Part shown: positions 11,111 to 22,190 of the stretch, one piece after another | Numbering within the stretch: the first letter of the stretch is position 1 | Layout: every line of letters begins with the position of its first letter | NCBI GenBank assembly: GCA_003116995.1 | Contig: BDSL01000062.1 | Coordinates: 496,001-560,000 of the forward strand | From: Yamagishiella unicocca | Taxonomy: Eukaryota > Chlorophyta > Chlorophyceae > Chlamydomonadales > Volvocaceae | DNA length: 64,000 nucleotides | Reading direction: 5' to 3' | Position numbers and translations under genes: made by a program | Notes under the pieces: model-generated | The model's input: only the letters and a program-made list of their open reading frames with translations | Told to the model about the DNA's origin: nothing | The model's database searches: none

Positions 11111-12773
11111 TCCACGGCTCCCTGCAACAGCTGTAGCAAGTAGGCAGTACGGCCCAATTCCAGGGACGCAGTGAGCGTTTCAAATGCCGCATGCGCACTG
11201 CAGCAGTCGCCAGTCGGTGATCACAATGCCACGCACTCTTGCTCAGCCTAGTATGTTGGGTGCCAAACGCTAGCAAATGGAGCGCCGTGAGAAAGCCTAT
11301 GCACAATACGGTAGCCGGAACCAAAGCTCACAAATGCCGAAATCTAGCTTTCTGGGTCCTTGTAACCTTCCCATACCTACCATCCATAACACGAACGATT
11401 GCTCCTCAATAAACCTTTGTCGCGAACACTGTACCGTGTCCGATTTGCTGCACTCGTGGTTTCGTTGTATTATTGCCTTAACGTTTCGGACACAAACACA
11501 AAAACGCCAAAGCGATAACGTAGGTAATAGGACGATCGATTGGTACGTGGTAGTAACCTTGCTCAACTCGGTTGCGGCACCCTGCGGGGAACTTGCGAGT
11601 GACATACGTACTTGGACGATGTGCGAGGTAATAATCGTATTTGAACGATGCTCTGTGTAAGGTAATCTGGTACTTGCTTGGACAATGGTGAGGTTGGTAC
11701 GCCATCTGGCCATCGCCCATCGGTCCCAGGGATTCCACCATCTCCTTGCGTGCACCCAGGCCATGTAAGGGTAATCCTTGCCCGCAGTGCTACCGCAGTG
11801 GTAAAGCCCCACACCCCGCACACAAACGAGTCGTCCCGCGCGTGTAGCATGCAGACGTCGTGGGCGAAGGCAGGAACGCCAGTAGCTAGCATGGCAGTCC
11901 CTGACCACCGCGGGCAAATAAACGAAATGGCTTCGACCGACACCGTCACCCTGACGTGGCGGTTCATTGCCTGCTGCCATCCAACCTTCTTCCCAGCGCG
12001 CAGCGCATGCGGTGCTGAGCGCTTGTGACCCCGCCGAGCTTGCCCGTCATGCACCGGTAGTCGGGAGTGAGCTGGCTAATCGGTCAAGATGGCGCCGATC
12101 ATGCACACCTCGCCTCACCACCAAGGTCACGGTGTGGGGGCCAGACACGAGGAGCGAAGAACAGCTGCCCGCTCTGGATGGCATCTGGGCGCTCATTTGG
12201 CTCGGCTATGCCTTCATCGTGGTGCACCGAACACGGGGGCCTTATTAACCACATAGACCCTGCGCATTCGGCTCGTGGCAGTGCTGGCGGCGCGCATTTC
12301 GCCCCGCACGAACTGACCCCGGTGTATGTCCCTCCGCCATCGATAGCAGGCGGCCTACACCGGGAGCCGTGCACAGTGGGGCCAGCGCGGTAAGGAGTGC
12401 ATGAGGGGCCACCGCACGCGGGGTGGGCCTGCAATTTGGCTCACGCCTTATGCTGTATCGATGCCAGCGCCAGCGCGGGGAACCGCTGCTGGGAGATCGC
12501 TTCGCCTGCTGGGTGCTGGCGCCCACTCTGCGCACATATGACTGGTAAAGCTGCGGGGGGTTCAAGATCTGCCAGCACACGTTGCTTGTATTTTTGACGG
12601 GGCGGAGCTTCTGGGTCATGTCGGCAGCAGCGCCTTCGGTGCTGCCGAGGTGCCGAGGTTGGTAACGGGGCCGCCGGCTTTTTCAATCGCAGCCATTGTC
12701 GTGCGTGAGTAATGAGCCGCACGCACGCCGCCGCACCCCATTTGCTGCAGTACGAGCCGGCGGCCATACTGGC
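11111..12773. other. gene-poor stretch
   Basis: Frames on both strands are open for 100-230 codons (for example minus 11297-11980 and plus 11967-12248) but conflict with one another. They show no domain, no paralog and no convincing splice set. Short protein-like runs such as LPALDGIWALIWLGYAFIVV near 12.2 kb (plus) are noted but could not be extended. Confidence 0.35.
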
Positions 12774-12826
12774 TTTGCGTCTCGTCCCGAGCACTACTGG
12801 TACCAGTGCTCGGGACGAGACGCAAA
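12774..12826. repeat. perfect 22-bp inverted repeat with 9-nt loop
   Basis: TTTGCGTCTCGTCCCGAGCA.. (12774-12795) pairs perfectly with 12805-12826 around the loop ACTGGTACC. With a short bulge the stem extends outward to ATACTG/CAGTAT. A transcript would fold into a strong hairpin. It could be a small-RNA precursor, a folded MITE-like element or a recombination scar. Confidence 0.85.
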
Positions 12827-13214
12827 TAAAGGCAGTATTGTGCTGTCGGCAGCACCGACATACACCTGCCTTCGCCAACGCGTTTCTATTATTGGGGCAA
12901 CAACGGGATATATAGTGATGCTGGAGGCCCCTGCCGACTTTTGCGGAAAGCTAGCTAGCCGCCACCCCGAAGATGAGGCCTGTGCAGTCCGCATCCTACG
13001 CCAGCAGCTGCCTTCGGAGCTACCTGCAGGGGCGGTACAGCTGTACCCGTTGTGCTGGCAGCTTTAAGCGGCACCGACCGTCCCTATTTTGGGGCCCCGC
13101 GCGCCGTGTGAGGCTGGTACAGCAGTAGTGCGGCAGTGTCATACGTACGGCTTCAGTAGTGACCGGCAGTGTCCTACGGCGGCTGCAGGGACCGGCAGTA
13201 GTGTCCTGCTCTGG

Positions 13215-13562
13215 GTTATCAGAGGGCCCACCTGCACCACTTCTGGTTCTGCCCGGCGGCTCAGGCTGTGATTGACCAACTAGATAGAGGCTCGGCTTGG
13301 TGCAGGGGTGACACGTACGGGCACAGGTCTGGTTGGTACAGGCACCCCCAGCCGTGCAGCCCTGTGTCGTCTGGGATGTGGTGGTCCTGGATGTTATTCC
13401 TGCCATGGAAGTTGTGCGCCGCGCCGGTTTATGGCTGCGGCCTTGACAGGTAAGGAGGGGGCTGGTGGCCTTCCTGTTGTTCTGGGGAGTGATCGCCAGG
13501 TACAGTAGGATCGTGCGTGCCACTGGGGTGGTCGAGTTTTGGGCCCTTCTACGGGGGTTTGC
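13215..13562 (+). mobile_element. LINE ORF2 scrap, copy C
   Basis: On the plus strand, LHHFWFCPAAQAVIDQL matches the end-of-ORF2 motif in the copies at 3.0 kb and 58.4 kb. Nucleotide similarity continues through a CVWDVVVL-like segment to TCGAGTTTTGGGCCCTTCTACGGGGGTTTGCTGC near 13562. Several frameshifts break the frame. The typical 3' terminus is absent, so the copy is truncated at both ends. Confidence 0.6.
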
Positions 13563-15012
13563 TGCTCGTTGCCGGCGCCGTACACTGTGATGCTGCGGAC
13601 ATGTTGTTGAAACAACGAGCATGAGGATGTGGAACAGGTATCCGGTGAAGGCTGCTGCTGCAGCAATCGGGCGGGGTCGGAGGTTGCAGCGAGCCGCTTT
13701 CAGGACGGCCTGCTGCTGCAGTTGCTGCGGTCATTGGCTAGCGGCATTGCGCTGCTGGTTGATATGAGGCTGTCCACACTCGGCTGGCTGGAGCACCTTG
13801 GTATCCTAAGTAGTACATACGCTGCTGGCGTTGCTGTGCAGCTTGGTCAATGGTATTTTGGAATGCTGCGGAATGTGCAGGTGCTAGTAGCGCGGCACTC
13901 CCGGCAAACCTGTAATCTATCTGAGCAACAGCAGCCGCGGCACCATGCAGCTGGTTTAGCTGCACCCGCTGCCAGTGACGGGCGGTTTCTGTCGCTGCGG
14001 AGGTCATGTGCAGGTGGATCCGATCGTGGACGTGCGGTTGTTCCTGCTGCCCAGCACGGGGCTTTTATTTAGTGCCACGGTTTTTCTGCTTTTCCTCTTG
14101 TTCCACGTACGTACAGACGAACGTGGAACAAGTAAGAGGAAAAGCACATACGTACAGTCGCTGTATGTCCCGTGCCGCCGCAAACGCCATCAGGTACGGC
14201 AGCTGGCGGCGGGCTGCTGCCTGCCTGACAAACTGGCGGGACTAGACACAGCCAGGTTGAAGAGAGCGACACCGGCAGGGGCTCCCCCACACCATGTCGG
14301 GGGCGCGATTTGTGTTGATTGGACTATTATAAAAGGAAGGCCCTTGACGAAAGTTTATATATGTTCCATGCATGCCATCCATTTACAACAGATTGGAGTG
14401 CTTCGTTTTCAGCTGTCTTCCCGTTTCAGGCATGCTTGCTGCCCATCCATCGCGAGGCCCATCAAGGCACGTAACACATGCATTGCACATGTATGCGCGG
14501 GTAGTAAACTAGCACACACGCCGCTTGTCTGATTGGTTCACGTCTCCGCGGTAAATACGTAACCACATTTACGTACTCAAAGTCCCGGGCAGTCCGTCGC
14601 CCGCGCAATACCAAATGGACTTAATCGCTAACCCGTCGGCAAATGAATCACCCGCACCCTCGAACTGGAGGGTTGCATGCAAAATCGAAATATTCCTACC
14701 TCATACTGTGTCGTGCATGTGAGTGATGTCCCCTTTAGCAAGCACAATCAGTTACAACAACATCCCTTTCAAACCATATAACCACGGGGCTGTTTCAACA
14801 CCTACCGTCATCAAACGTTGACTGTTGCAAAGTAAAATGGCCCGTGCGTTCCACAGCGTATGTTCCACCCAAATATCGATCCCTCCACACCCACCGTACA
14901 TTTATCTCCGTTCAATTCTTGGGATCCATCATACATATGCCAGCTCTCAGTGCAGGGCGTATTGGACGGAGCCCTCGCTTACATGCACATGTGACAGTAG
15001 GGCTGCCCGTGC
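13563..15012. other. spacer downstream of SGNH gene 2
   Basis: Contains the hairpin at 14087-14146 and no gene I can support. The part nearest 15013, about 14830-15012, is the likely 3' untranslated region of the minus-strand SGNH gene. Frames such as plus 13629-14072 show no domain. Confidence 0.4.
14087..14146. repeat. imperfect hairpin, 22-bp arms
   Basis: TGCTTTTCCTC TTGTTCCACGT (14087-14108) pairs with 14121-14146, with a single 4-nt bulge on the right arm. The loop is only about 12 nt. It is a second strong fold-back within 1.4 kb of the one at 12774. Confidence 0.8.
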
Positions 15013-16903
15013 CTAGAAAAATGTTGCCCCTACAACCTTCACCTTGTTCTCATTCCTGTTCGTCGCCTTATTAACACCAAGGACAAAAAACAGGCAAGTC
15101 CTTTTGTTGATGTCTTTCGGCAGTGAAAACTTAAAGACGTCGATGATAAACAGAGATGCTCGCTCTTGCCACAAGCAATCGACACTGAGGGACCCAAGCA
15201 CTGGCGCATCGGCGTTAAAGGAGTCCTTGCATGATCCATCTTCCCCAGCTACACCAGCAGTCACGGCTACGTCTAGGATGCCCATGTGCTCATAGGACTT
15301 CATAGAATTAACGTGGACTTCTCCCACTGAAAGGCGTTGAACTTGTTCCGGGGTAAGCATAAGTGCACATGATGTGCCAGGTTCCGTAGAAATGAATCCA
15401 TTTTTGTCGGGGACATCTTGATACGCAAGCCATCCGGTACATGCGCTAGCCATCTTGGGGACGATATGAACTTCGAAAAGAAGTTCCATCGAGACAGGCC
15501 GTGCATCCAAGTACATATCGTGAATTCTCGCCCCGACGAAGGCTGGCGGCCTGCTGACATAGGTCATGGGAATGTCGTACAACTGGAATAGCCGCGTATG
15601 CTCGAAAGCCGTGTCGATGTAATCCATGATCAGCTCACTAATAATGTGGTGGCCCCAGACCCCAGGGTGAATTTTATCAGTGTTGTACCACGTTTCGTTG
15701 AACCAGGCTTGGAGCTCAACGGTGGGAAACGGGCCCAGAGCATCAATGGCTGCGGGAAATGGAATATGACACTGCTGTCAGAGCACGATCGAGCGAAGTG
15801 CCAGGTTCAGGACCTGCTGTCGTGCTTGCACGTACCCGAAATCATGGGCACACCGTGGTGCTGGGCCACTGGCAACACGTCGTACATGGCATCTGAAGTG
15901 CGTTCCCAGGGCACTCCGGTCCTGTTGGGGCGTAAGCCCAAGATAGAGGGATGCACGGGCTTTATAATCAGTAGACCGAGAGCATGCAGTGGCGCATCAA
16001 TAATGACCCTGAATTTGTTTCGGCATCACTGAAGCCTACTTCACACTGAGCTGGGATCTTGTGTGTAACATCTTGAGAAGTTTACTTCACCCGGATCTTC
16101 AGCGGGGTCTTGAGCTGGGTTCTTGTGCATTCTCTCAACAAGCCCTCTCAAGATGTGGCTTGGAAAATTGATTAAGATAAGCTCAAGAGTGCCTCAAGAC
16201 CGGCCGTTCCCGGAGCGCTTACCACACAGGGGTGTTTCGGCGGGTAGAACCCACAACCCACATGACAGCGGTGCCAGTGAAGCCACGGACGGTTTCACCG
16301 TTGGCCGTCGTCGTCGTCGTCGGTTTCACACGACGGGACGGCATAGTGACGAGCGACATGAGAATTTCGTCGTCTTTCTGTGCTATACCACGAATTGCAA
16401 CTTGGTTGACAAGTGTCTCGAGGAATACTATGTCGGAGCCATGGAAGAAGTCCTCCTGATGCCCGACAATCGCCTGAATAAAGGCGTTTGATGTTGTTGA
16501 CGCCCGTGCAGCGTTCGTCATCCGATGGCCTTCGCCACCGCAAGGGAATTTGTAGTTTAGCGTCCGAGTAAACCGCTCAGGCCATCGTGATGCTTCTGGC
16601 AGCTGCGAATGGTTGAAATGGCCCTCCGACACGCTGCCGCCTGCACAAGAGCACCAGAATGAACCGCCGGGCAACCCCAGCTGCTGTTTCTAGATGCAGG
16701 CTGCGACGCCTACCTATCGTTGTCATGTTGAGGCAAATCCTATTTTCCAGTTTATGAAATACGTTAGCGTACATGGCCAAGTCGCCATGGTTTACAGCTG
16801 ACTTGGCTATCATACGCCTAGTGAGCGGGATAAAGCTATAACTCAATCGGAATCCTCCTAGCAGCAGTAGAGCCGACAAGTGAAGCAAACAGTTGTGAGC
16901 CAT
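15013..16903 (-). CDS. secreted or membrane-anchored SGNH-hydrolase-like protein 2
   Basis: Four exons on the minus strand: 16903-16714, 16640-16223, 15921-15836, 15749-15013, giving 476 residues. All intron positions and phases equal those of the gene at 3399-5119, so the two are duplicates. The N terminus (CLLHLSALLLLGG) is a signal peptide or anchor. Block I is GGSVSEG (Ser66), block III FLETLVN (Asn142), block V DKIHPGVWGH (Asp256, His259). Block II reads NAARASTTS, with Ala where the first copy has Gly108, so one oxyanion-hole residue of the SGNH set is replaced. This copy may be catalytically altered or use another residue. A TATA-like CATAAATAG lies about 70 nt upstream of the ATG. An upstream in-frame ATG at 16939 is the alternative start. 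Confidence 0.85.
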
Positions 16904-16971
16904 TGTGCAGGGTCCTGACGAGCCAATCAAGAGGATCATGAACTGCGAAAAAACGGGCCTAAACCAAAGCT

Positions 16972-16981
16972 CCTATTTATG
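16972..16981 (-). promoter_or_regulatory. TATA-like box of SGNH gene 2
   Basis: Minus-strand CCATAAATAG lies 70-80 nt upstream of the chosen ATG at 16903. The element and its surroundings are duplicated at about 17440-17450 in the adjacent tandem copy. No transcript data support it. Confidence 0.4.
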
Positions 16982-17218
16982 GTACGCTGGCAGGCATACG
17001 TACTGCTGAAGAAACAGCGCATGCGCGCTAGAGAGATAGTTGTCAGGGCCATGTAACCATAGGTTGAAATCAAGAACCAATTTCCTTACGTAGCAACCAT
17101 AAGTGGCTGCGTGACCATGTATAAGTTCAGAAATGCCAGTAGCTAGTATAGTATGCATACATATCTATCCGTACATACGTACGTACGCCTGCATGCGTGC
17201 CTTGCCACGGCGGCACCG

Positions 17219-17612
17219 CCTAAATACGTTGGCATACATGGCCAAGTCGCCATGGTTTACATACAGCTGAATTGGCTATCATACGTCTAGTGAGCGGGAC
17301 AAAGCTCAATCGGAATCCTCATACGTAGCAGCAGTAGAGCCGAAAAGTGAAGCAAACAGTTGTGAGCCATTGTGCAGCAGGGTCCAGACAAGCCAAGAGG
17401 CTCGTGGACTGCGAAAAAACGGGCCTAAACCAAAGCTCCTATTTATGGATGGTACGCTGGCATACTGAAGAAACCAGTAAGCTAGAGAGATAGTTGTCAC
17501 AGGTTGTCGGGGCCATTTAACCGTAGGTTGAAACCAATAACCTATTTTCTTATATAGCAACCATAAGTGGCTGCGTGGTCAGGAGTTCAGAAATGTGCCA
17601 GTCTAGTGCATA
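17219..17612 (-). pseudogene. tandem duplicate of promoter and exon 1 of SGNH gene 2
   Basis: This block repeats 16755-17160 in direct orientation, including the presumed promoter and the start of the signal sequence (MAHNCLLHFSALLLL). Deletions then shift the frame, giving a stop about 12 codons later. No copy of exons 2-4 follows in the correct direction before the real gene begins. It is a dead partial duplicate, or possibly an alternative upstream promoter for the intact gene. Confidence 0.8.
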
Positions 17613-17880
17613 CGATTACGATTACGATTACGATTTATTACATGTCGTACTGGCTCGCGCCAGTAGCATGCGTCCCCCCATAACGGACGTCCGTCAAAGG
17701 GCGCACTTCTAGAACTAATACTAGAAAATCGGGATTATTCCCTTAATGACTCTGTCCGCGCCCTCTGTATCTGAGCCAAAAGGTTGCCTAGTTTCACCTG
17801 ATCCCACGTAGTCATCACCACTTGCATACTTTCCTACTGGACAGGATATAGTGCATACGTAGATTTCATCCGTACATACG
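17613..17880. other. short spacer with (ATTACG)n
   Basis: Begins with four to five units of ATTACG near 17615-17636. Nothing else is recognised. Confidence 0.5.
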
Positions 17881-18070
17881 TGCCTTGCCAAGGGGCACCG
17901 CCGGATCAGCAAGCACGCTGGGGGGATTACGATGTGTGAGATTATCTTCCTTCCTCAATCCTTTGTTCCTTGCATTCCTAAAAAGAGTCAAAGGGAGCTT
18001 GCAACAAGACATGACGCAAAGAGCGCCGCATTTCATGACAGGTTGCAAAGTATTGGCGGGAATGAAGGCA
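17881..18070 (-). repeat. inverted duplicate of 21164-21300
   Basis: On the minus strand it reads ACTTTGCAACCTGTCATGAAATGCGGCGCTCTTT, then AATGCAAGGAACAAAGGATTGAGG, then ATAATCTCACACATCGT. The same blocks occur on the plus strand at 21164-21260 with a deletion of about 30 nt. The CGTACATACGTGCCTTGCCA..GCACCGCC block at its edge also recurs near 17190. This is a dispersed repeat family of unknown type. Confidence 0.65.
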
Positions 18071-19354
18071 TGAAGGCACTGTTCGGAGTCATTAAACGAA
18101 ATTGGAAATAAGGATGCAATTTTATGATCTAAGAGCTTTTGCAACGTACCAGCCGCTAAGTCATGCTTGCATCGTTCGTGCATTGCGCCGACGAGTTGCG
18201 TACGCCAGGTTCGCAAGCATATAATACGTGCATGACGTATGTCTGCACAGGACGCGGAATAAATTGTTACAGCTCCTACCTATCCCAGTTTTCCGCGACC
18301 CTTGGAGCACACGCGGACACGCGCACGCGGAACCGCCAGAGTTCCACAATGCGCGTCAATGGACAGACGGCCATGTAACCGTGTATCCCGAGGGACAGAC
18401 CCGAATCGACGACAGCATGCTAGCTAGTCAGAACGCTGAGCAGAGTGACCAGGCGGCCGTCTTATCCCACTGTTCCTCAAAGAGTTTTGAGACATCCGCT
18501 GGTCCCCGTGGCGTTCGTCGCAGAAAATGCGCTTAGGGTTAAAGGTTTCATGCTGGCAGGAGCTGGCTTGGGGTTTGGCGAGGCTCCTGCGTGCACAAGC
18601 AACTGCTGGATGATGTACAGGCTTGAGACCAGGAAGTGCTTTATTTTAAGAGCGGGCGACGGGTTTATTTGCATTGGTGCAAAATGTTTTGGCACCATTT
18701 CACTTGCAGGTATCGAGGTAGGTCGGACACCTCTGGTCGGATGGGCCTTTGGGCCCGGGTTGCTTGGAGGGCCGTCGGACAGGTCAGGACAGCCGAGGTA
18801 CCCTCGAAATGCGCGAGCCCGAACGCACGTATCCCCTCATCCCAACGAATTTGGCAAAATCGCGCACACCGCTGTTTTTATATTGTTGCAATTACGTGGC
18901 TAGAGGGCTACTTTTTCTCCTTTCATTTTAGCTTCACCAAAGGGGGCCCCCATGCATGAGCTTCACCAACGAAAAGGGGCCCCCATGCCCCCTCGCAGCA
19001 GCTTGGTGGCCATCACCGGGACAGCAGTGGATGTGTAGGGCGATCACCAGCACGCCGCTGGCCAGATGCATGCATGGGAGCGGGATTCTGGTATCGACTC
19101 GAGGCACAAGCGGCTCTAGCATATCCCAGCCATTCGTCACTGAGGCGCCCTAGGGCCCAGGCCTGTTGTGCCATTGCCGCTGCAGCAGTGGATGTGGATG
19201 CTTTTGTTCCCCTGTCCGCTTTGTCCCCCTGTCCTGCACCCCCCACCGCGGGGCAGGGTCTTACTTCGATGGGCGGCGGTGCAGCGGCGGCGGGGGCGGG
19301 GACAGGGGGCAGGGGCAGCGATGACAACGCAGAGTTCGAGCAACAAAATGGGGA
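18071..19354. other. gene-poor stretch
   Basis: No gene supported. The frames at 18445-18903 (plus) and 19013-19360 (minus) lack domains and alternate with equally open frames. A near-duplicate pair, AGCTTCACCAAAGGGGGCCCCCATGC and AGCTTCACCAACGAAAAGGGGCCCCCATGC, sits at 18930-18990. Confidence 0.35.
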
Positions 19355-19565
19355 GACCATTTCGGTATTGAACTGGCTGAGAGGCGAATTTTGGTCTCCA
19401 CGGAGACCATTTAGGGACTTAAACTGTGAGGCAGATTATGGTCTCTAGGGAGACCATTTAGGGACTTGAACTGGCTGGGAGGCAGATTTTGGTCTCGGGA
19501 GAGACCATTTGGGCCCTAGAAATGAGAGGCAGATTTTGTCTCGGGAGAGACCATTTCATGGATTA
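19355..19565 (+). repeat. about 58-bp tandem repeat, four units with palindromic GGTCTC/GAGACC
   Basis: Each unit contains GAGACCATTT followed by a variable part and GAGGC(A/G)(A/G)ATTTTGGTCTC. GGTCTC..GAGACC forms a small stem at every junction, so the array could fold into a series of hairpins. Confidence 0.75.
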
Positions 19566-19714
19566 TCCTCTTCTATCAGGAAAGCTCACAGGTTTAGCAT
19601 TAATGAAAGCTCACAGGTTAAGCATTAATGAAGCAGTGTAACAAACCATAAATAAATATTGATCCCAGCAGCTGCAGCAGATGCATGCAAACAATCTGGG
19701 AACTGACCAACCCC

Positions 19715-20010
19715 GCTAACTGGCCGGTAACCAGCCTACCCGCCCGGTAGCCGGCTTTCACTGGTAACTGGTCGATAACCAGCCTATCTATCCGGTTACC
19801 GTTTTACGGAACGAAACTAGCCGATAACCGGCCTACCCGGTCACCGGCTTTCACTGCTGGTAACTGGTCGATAACCGGCCTACCCGATTACCGTTTTACG
19901 GAACGAGCATAAGCGGGGGTTACCGGTTTTGCCCAATCCCGGGCCGTTTTGCGAAGACCCCGGTAACCGGCCTCCCAGGTAACCGACCCCCCCTGCAAAC
20001 TGGCCGGTAA
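19715..20010 (+). repeat. about 100-bp degenerate repeat rich in CCGGTAACCGG
   Basis: Blocks such as CTGGTCGATAACC(A/G)GCCTA and CCGTTTTACGGAACGA recur two to three times, with many variants of the palindromic core CCGGTTACCGG. No coding frame is supported. Confidence 0.65.
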
Positions 20011-20976
20011 CCGGGTCAAGTGCTGCCGTAGGGCTACTGCTTCTTCCCCCACCGCCACTGCTGCTGTTTTGTCGAGAGGCATTTCCCCCTATCAGATTCA
20101 CCAACATTTCCATCTTCTGCTCGACGAGGGACCTCTACCTGTTGTAGCAAGGACCAATTGAGGGTAATGGCCGTCCACCGAGCGATGACGAACGGCCACC
20201 CTGGCGCCCCCTACCTCCCGCCGCCGTGACGCGACCTCCCATCCCTGCGGCCACACCCACGAGTTGACTGCTGCTCATCACCAACAGCAGCAGCTGTTGG
20301 ATAGCTCACCAGCCGCATCACTGTCAGCGATAGATAGCACACCGCCGCTAATGGAAGTGGGCGCGGGGGCTTGGGTGCCGGCGCCTCTAGTGACTTTGAT
20401 TCAGTAGCCATGGCAGCAACAGTGGGGGTACATAAAGGAAATCCGCGAACCGTGGATGGGGCTGTTCGCAGTGGCGGCGGCAGCAGCAGAGGTGCAGATC
20501 GCAACCGTGTTGAGGTTCAGGGAGATGCCGGCGATCTTGGCGGTGGCGGCGGTGGCGGCAGCGGCCGCGGCGACGATGAAAGCATTCACGACAGAGGCCG
20601 CGCGCGCCGGTGGCCAATGGCGGGGGCCTCGGTCACGGGCCGCTGAGCGAGATAGAGCTGCTACTGCTGCTGTGTGAACAGACACTGTGAATGCCTGGAA
20701 AAAACGACAGCTGCACCACGTACGGTCGGCTGGAGCCATTAATGACAATTGGGCTGAACTGTGGCTTCAGCCGCCGATGGTTTCAGGAAACGTCCATGGC
20801 CGCCCGAGAGGATTTCGCAACCTGCTAGCTCCACCACACGGCCGACGCATGTGAGGCTGCAGAAGCGGAAAACCACCGTTGGGCGGAGGTGCTTATCGGT
20901 ATGGCTGTTGGCCGGGTCTAAGAAGCCTTTCGCGCTAGCTAGCATTCAGTTGGCGACTACGTACGTATACTTGCAC

Positions 20977-21060
20977 GCACGTGTCTGGCGTCCGTGACGT
21001 ACCGTGTGCACATGGTACGTCACATGTGCACACGGTACGTCACGGACGCCAGACACGTGC
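20977..21060. repeat. perfect 38-bp inverted repeat, 8-nt loop
   Basis: GCACGTGTCTGGCGTCCGTG.. (20977-21014) is the exact reverse complement of 21023-21060, with the loop GTACGTCA. A perfect 38-bp stem is unlikely by chance and shows no decay. It could encode a long-hairpin small-RNA precursor or be a very recent fold-back insertion. Confidence 0.9.
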
Positions 21061-21163
21061 GCTTTACTACGCCTTTAAGTACCAGTCACCGCCAAGATTT
21101 TTACTTCAATAAATAATTAGAATAACATCCAAGGAACCAGCCTTCCCAGCCGTCCCGCCAACA

Positions 21164-21300
21164 CTTTGCAACCTGCCATGAAATGCGGCGCTCTTTTTAT
21201 AAATGCAAGGAACGAAGGATTGAGAAAAGAAGATTATCTCACACATCGTCCAAGTACGTCAAGGGCAACTTGCCCCCAGGGTGCCTCTATGACCCTTGCC
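21164..21300 (+). repeat. inverted duplicate of 17881-18070
   Basis: Plus-strand copy of the repeat described at 17881-18070, lacking the internal block GCGTCATGTCTTGTTGCAAGC found there. Confidence 0.65.
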
Positions 21301-21408
21301 ACGCCCGTGGTCTGTCCCTGTTTGGTGAGGCCACTGCCGTACACCACCCCGCCATCCCATCAAAAGTCATTTGTCCGATCAATAGATACGTCGTGGGCGG
21401 TGTCGAGA

Positions 21409-21514
21409 GAAACCGTTGACAGGATTATTGGGACACTGGGAGAGGGGTGTGTCGCTAAACAGAAACCGTTGACAGGATTAGTGGGACACTGGGAGAGGGG
21501 TGTGTCGCTAAACT
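21409..21514 (+). repeat. 53-bp direct repeat, two units
   Basis: GAAACCGTTGACAGGATTA.. starts at 21409 and again at 21462; the units differ by about one base. No function is apparent. Confidence 0.85.
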
Positions 21515-21954
21515 CCATCCAGCTTGCTCATGCATCTGCACCGCAATCAGTGATCACAATGCCGCCGTTAGCTTACGAGCCATCCCTTGCAAGAGGAGGA
21601 TGCGAGAGGAGGAAGGCAGCGAGCCGCAGGGGTGTAGTTGAGGAGGGGCCAAGCTACAAGGCGAGCAGCATCGACGCCCATGTCCTGATGCTGTAGCGTA
21701 CGTAGGTCCCTTCCCGGTTCCCACCATGTCGCCACAACTCCGCGACCGCGACGAGGAGGAATGCGTCAATCCGCTCCATGTGGTGTGGGCGCGGCACTCA
21801 GACAACCGCAAGGGGCACGCGCCAGAGGGGCCAGGCGGGCCCACAGGTTACAGGCGCATTCTGGAGGAGGTGCAGGGTCATGACGGTGGAGGCCGCAAGC
21901 ATTGGGGAGCCGTGGGTGGCCCGGTTACATGGCATGGGTGTGATAGCTGGGGCC

Positions 21955-22190
21955 GGGGGTGTTTAAAAACCGTTTTACGCAACGGGACAGGATAGTTGGC
22001 GCGTGGTCATCGGACACCGATTTTGTGGGCGCATGCTGGAGCACTGGAACTGACTACCGACAAACCTGTGGAGGCGGCCTGTCGGAGCTGTGTAAAAGAA
22101 AAGAAATAGAAAAAGAATAAGCAAACGCGCGGTGACGTGCAACGCGTATGAAGGAGAAACGGGTGGGCGGAATTGGGCGCGGCGAGGCGA
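21955..22190 (+). mobile_element. short non-autonomous repeat, MITE-like
   Basis: AAAAACCGTTTTACGCAACGGGACAGGAT, GTGGGCGCATGCTGGA, GACAAACC(T)GTGGAGGCGGCCTGTCGG and GAGAAACGGGTGGG recur in the same order, inverted, at 39420-39640 inside an intron of the M16 gene. Parts recur at 42790-42880. The family carries no coding sequence. Its ends are not resolved and terminal inverted repeats were not demonstrated. Confidence 0.55.

Noticed and set aside
5240..11138. Target-site duplication around the inverted-repeat block
   Set aside because: No matching 8-11 bp was found on either side of the estimated outer ends, so the ends could not be confirmed.
10743..11174. 143-codon ORF in the right inverted-repeat arm
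   Set aside because: The left arm has the matching sequence but with indels that change frame midway, so the frame is not conserved.
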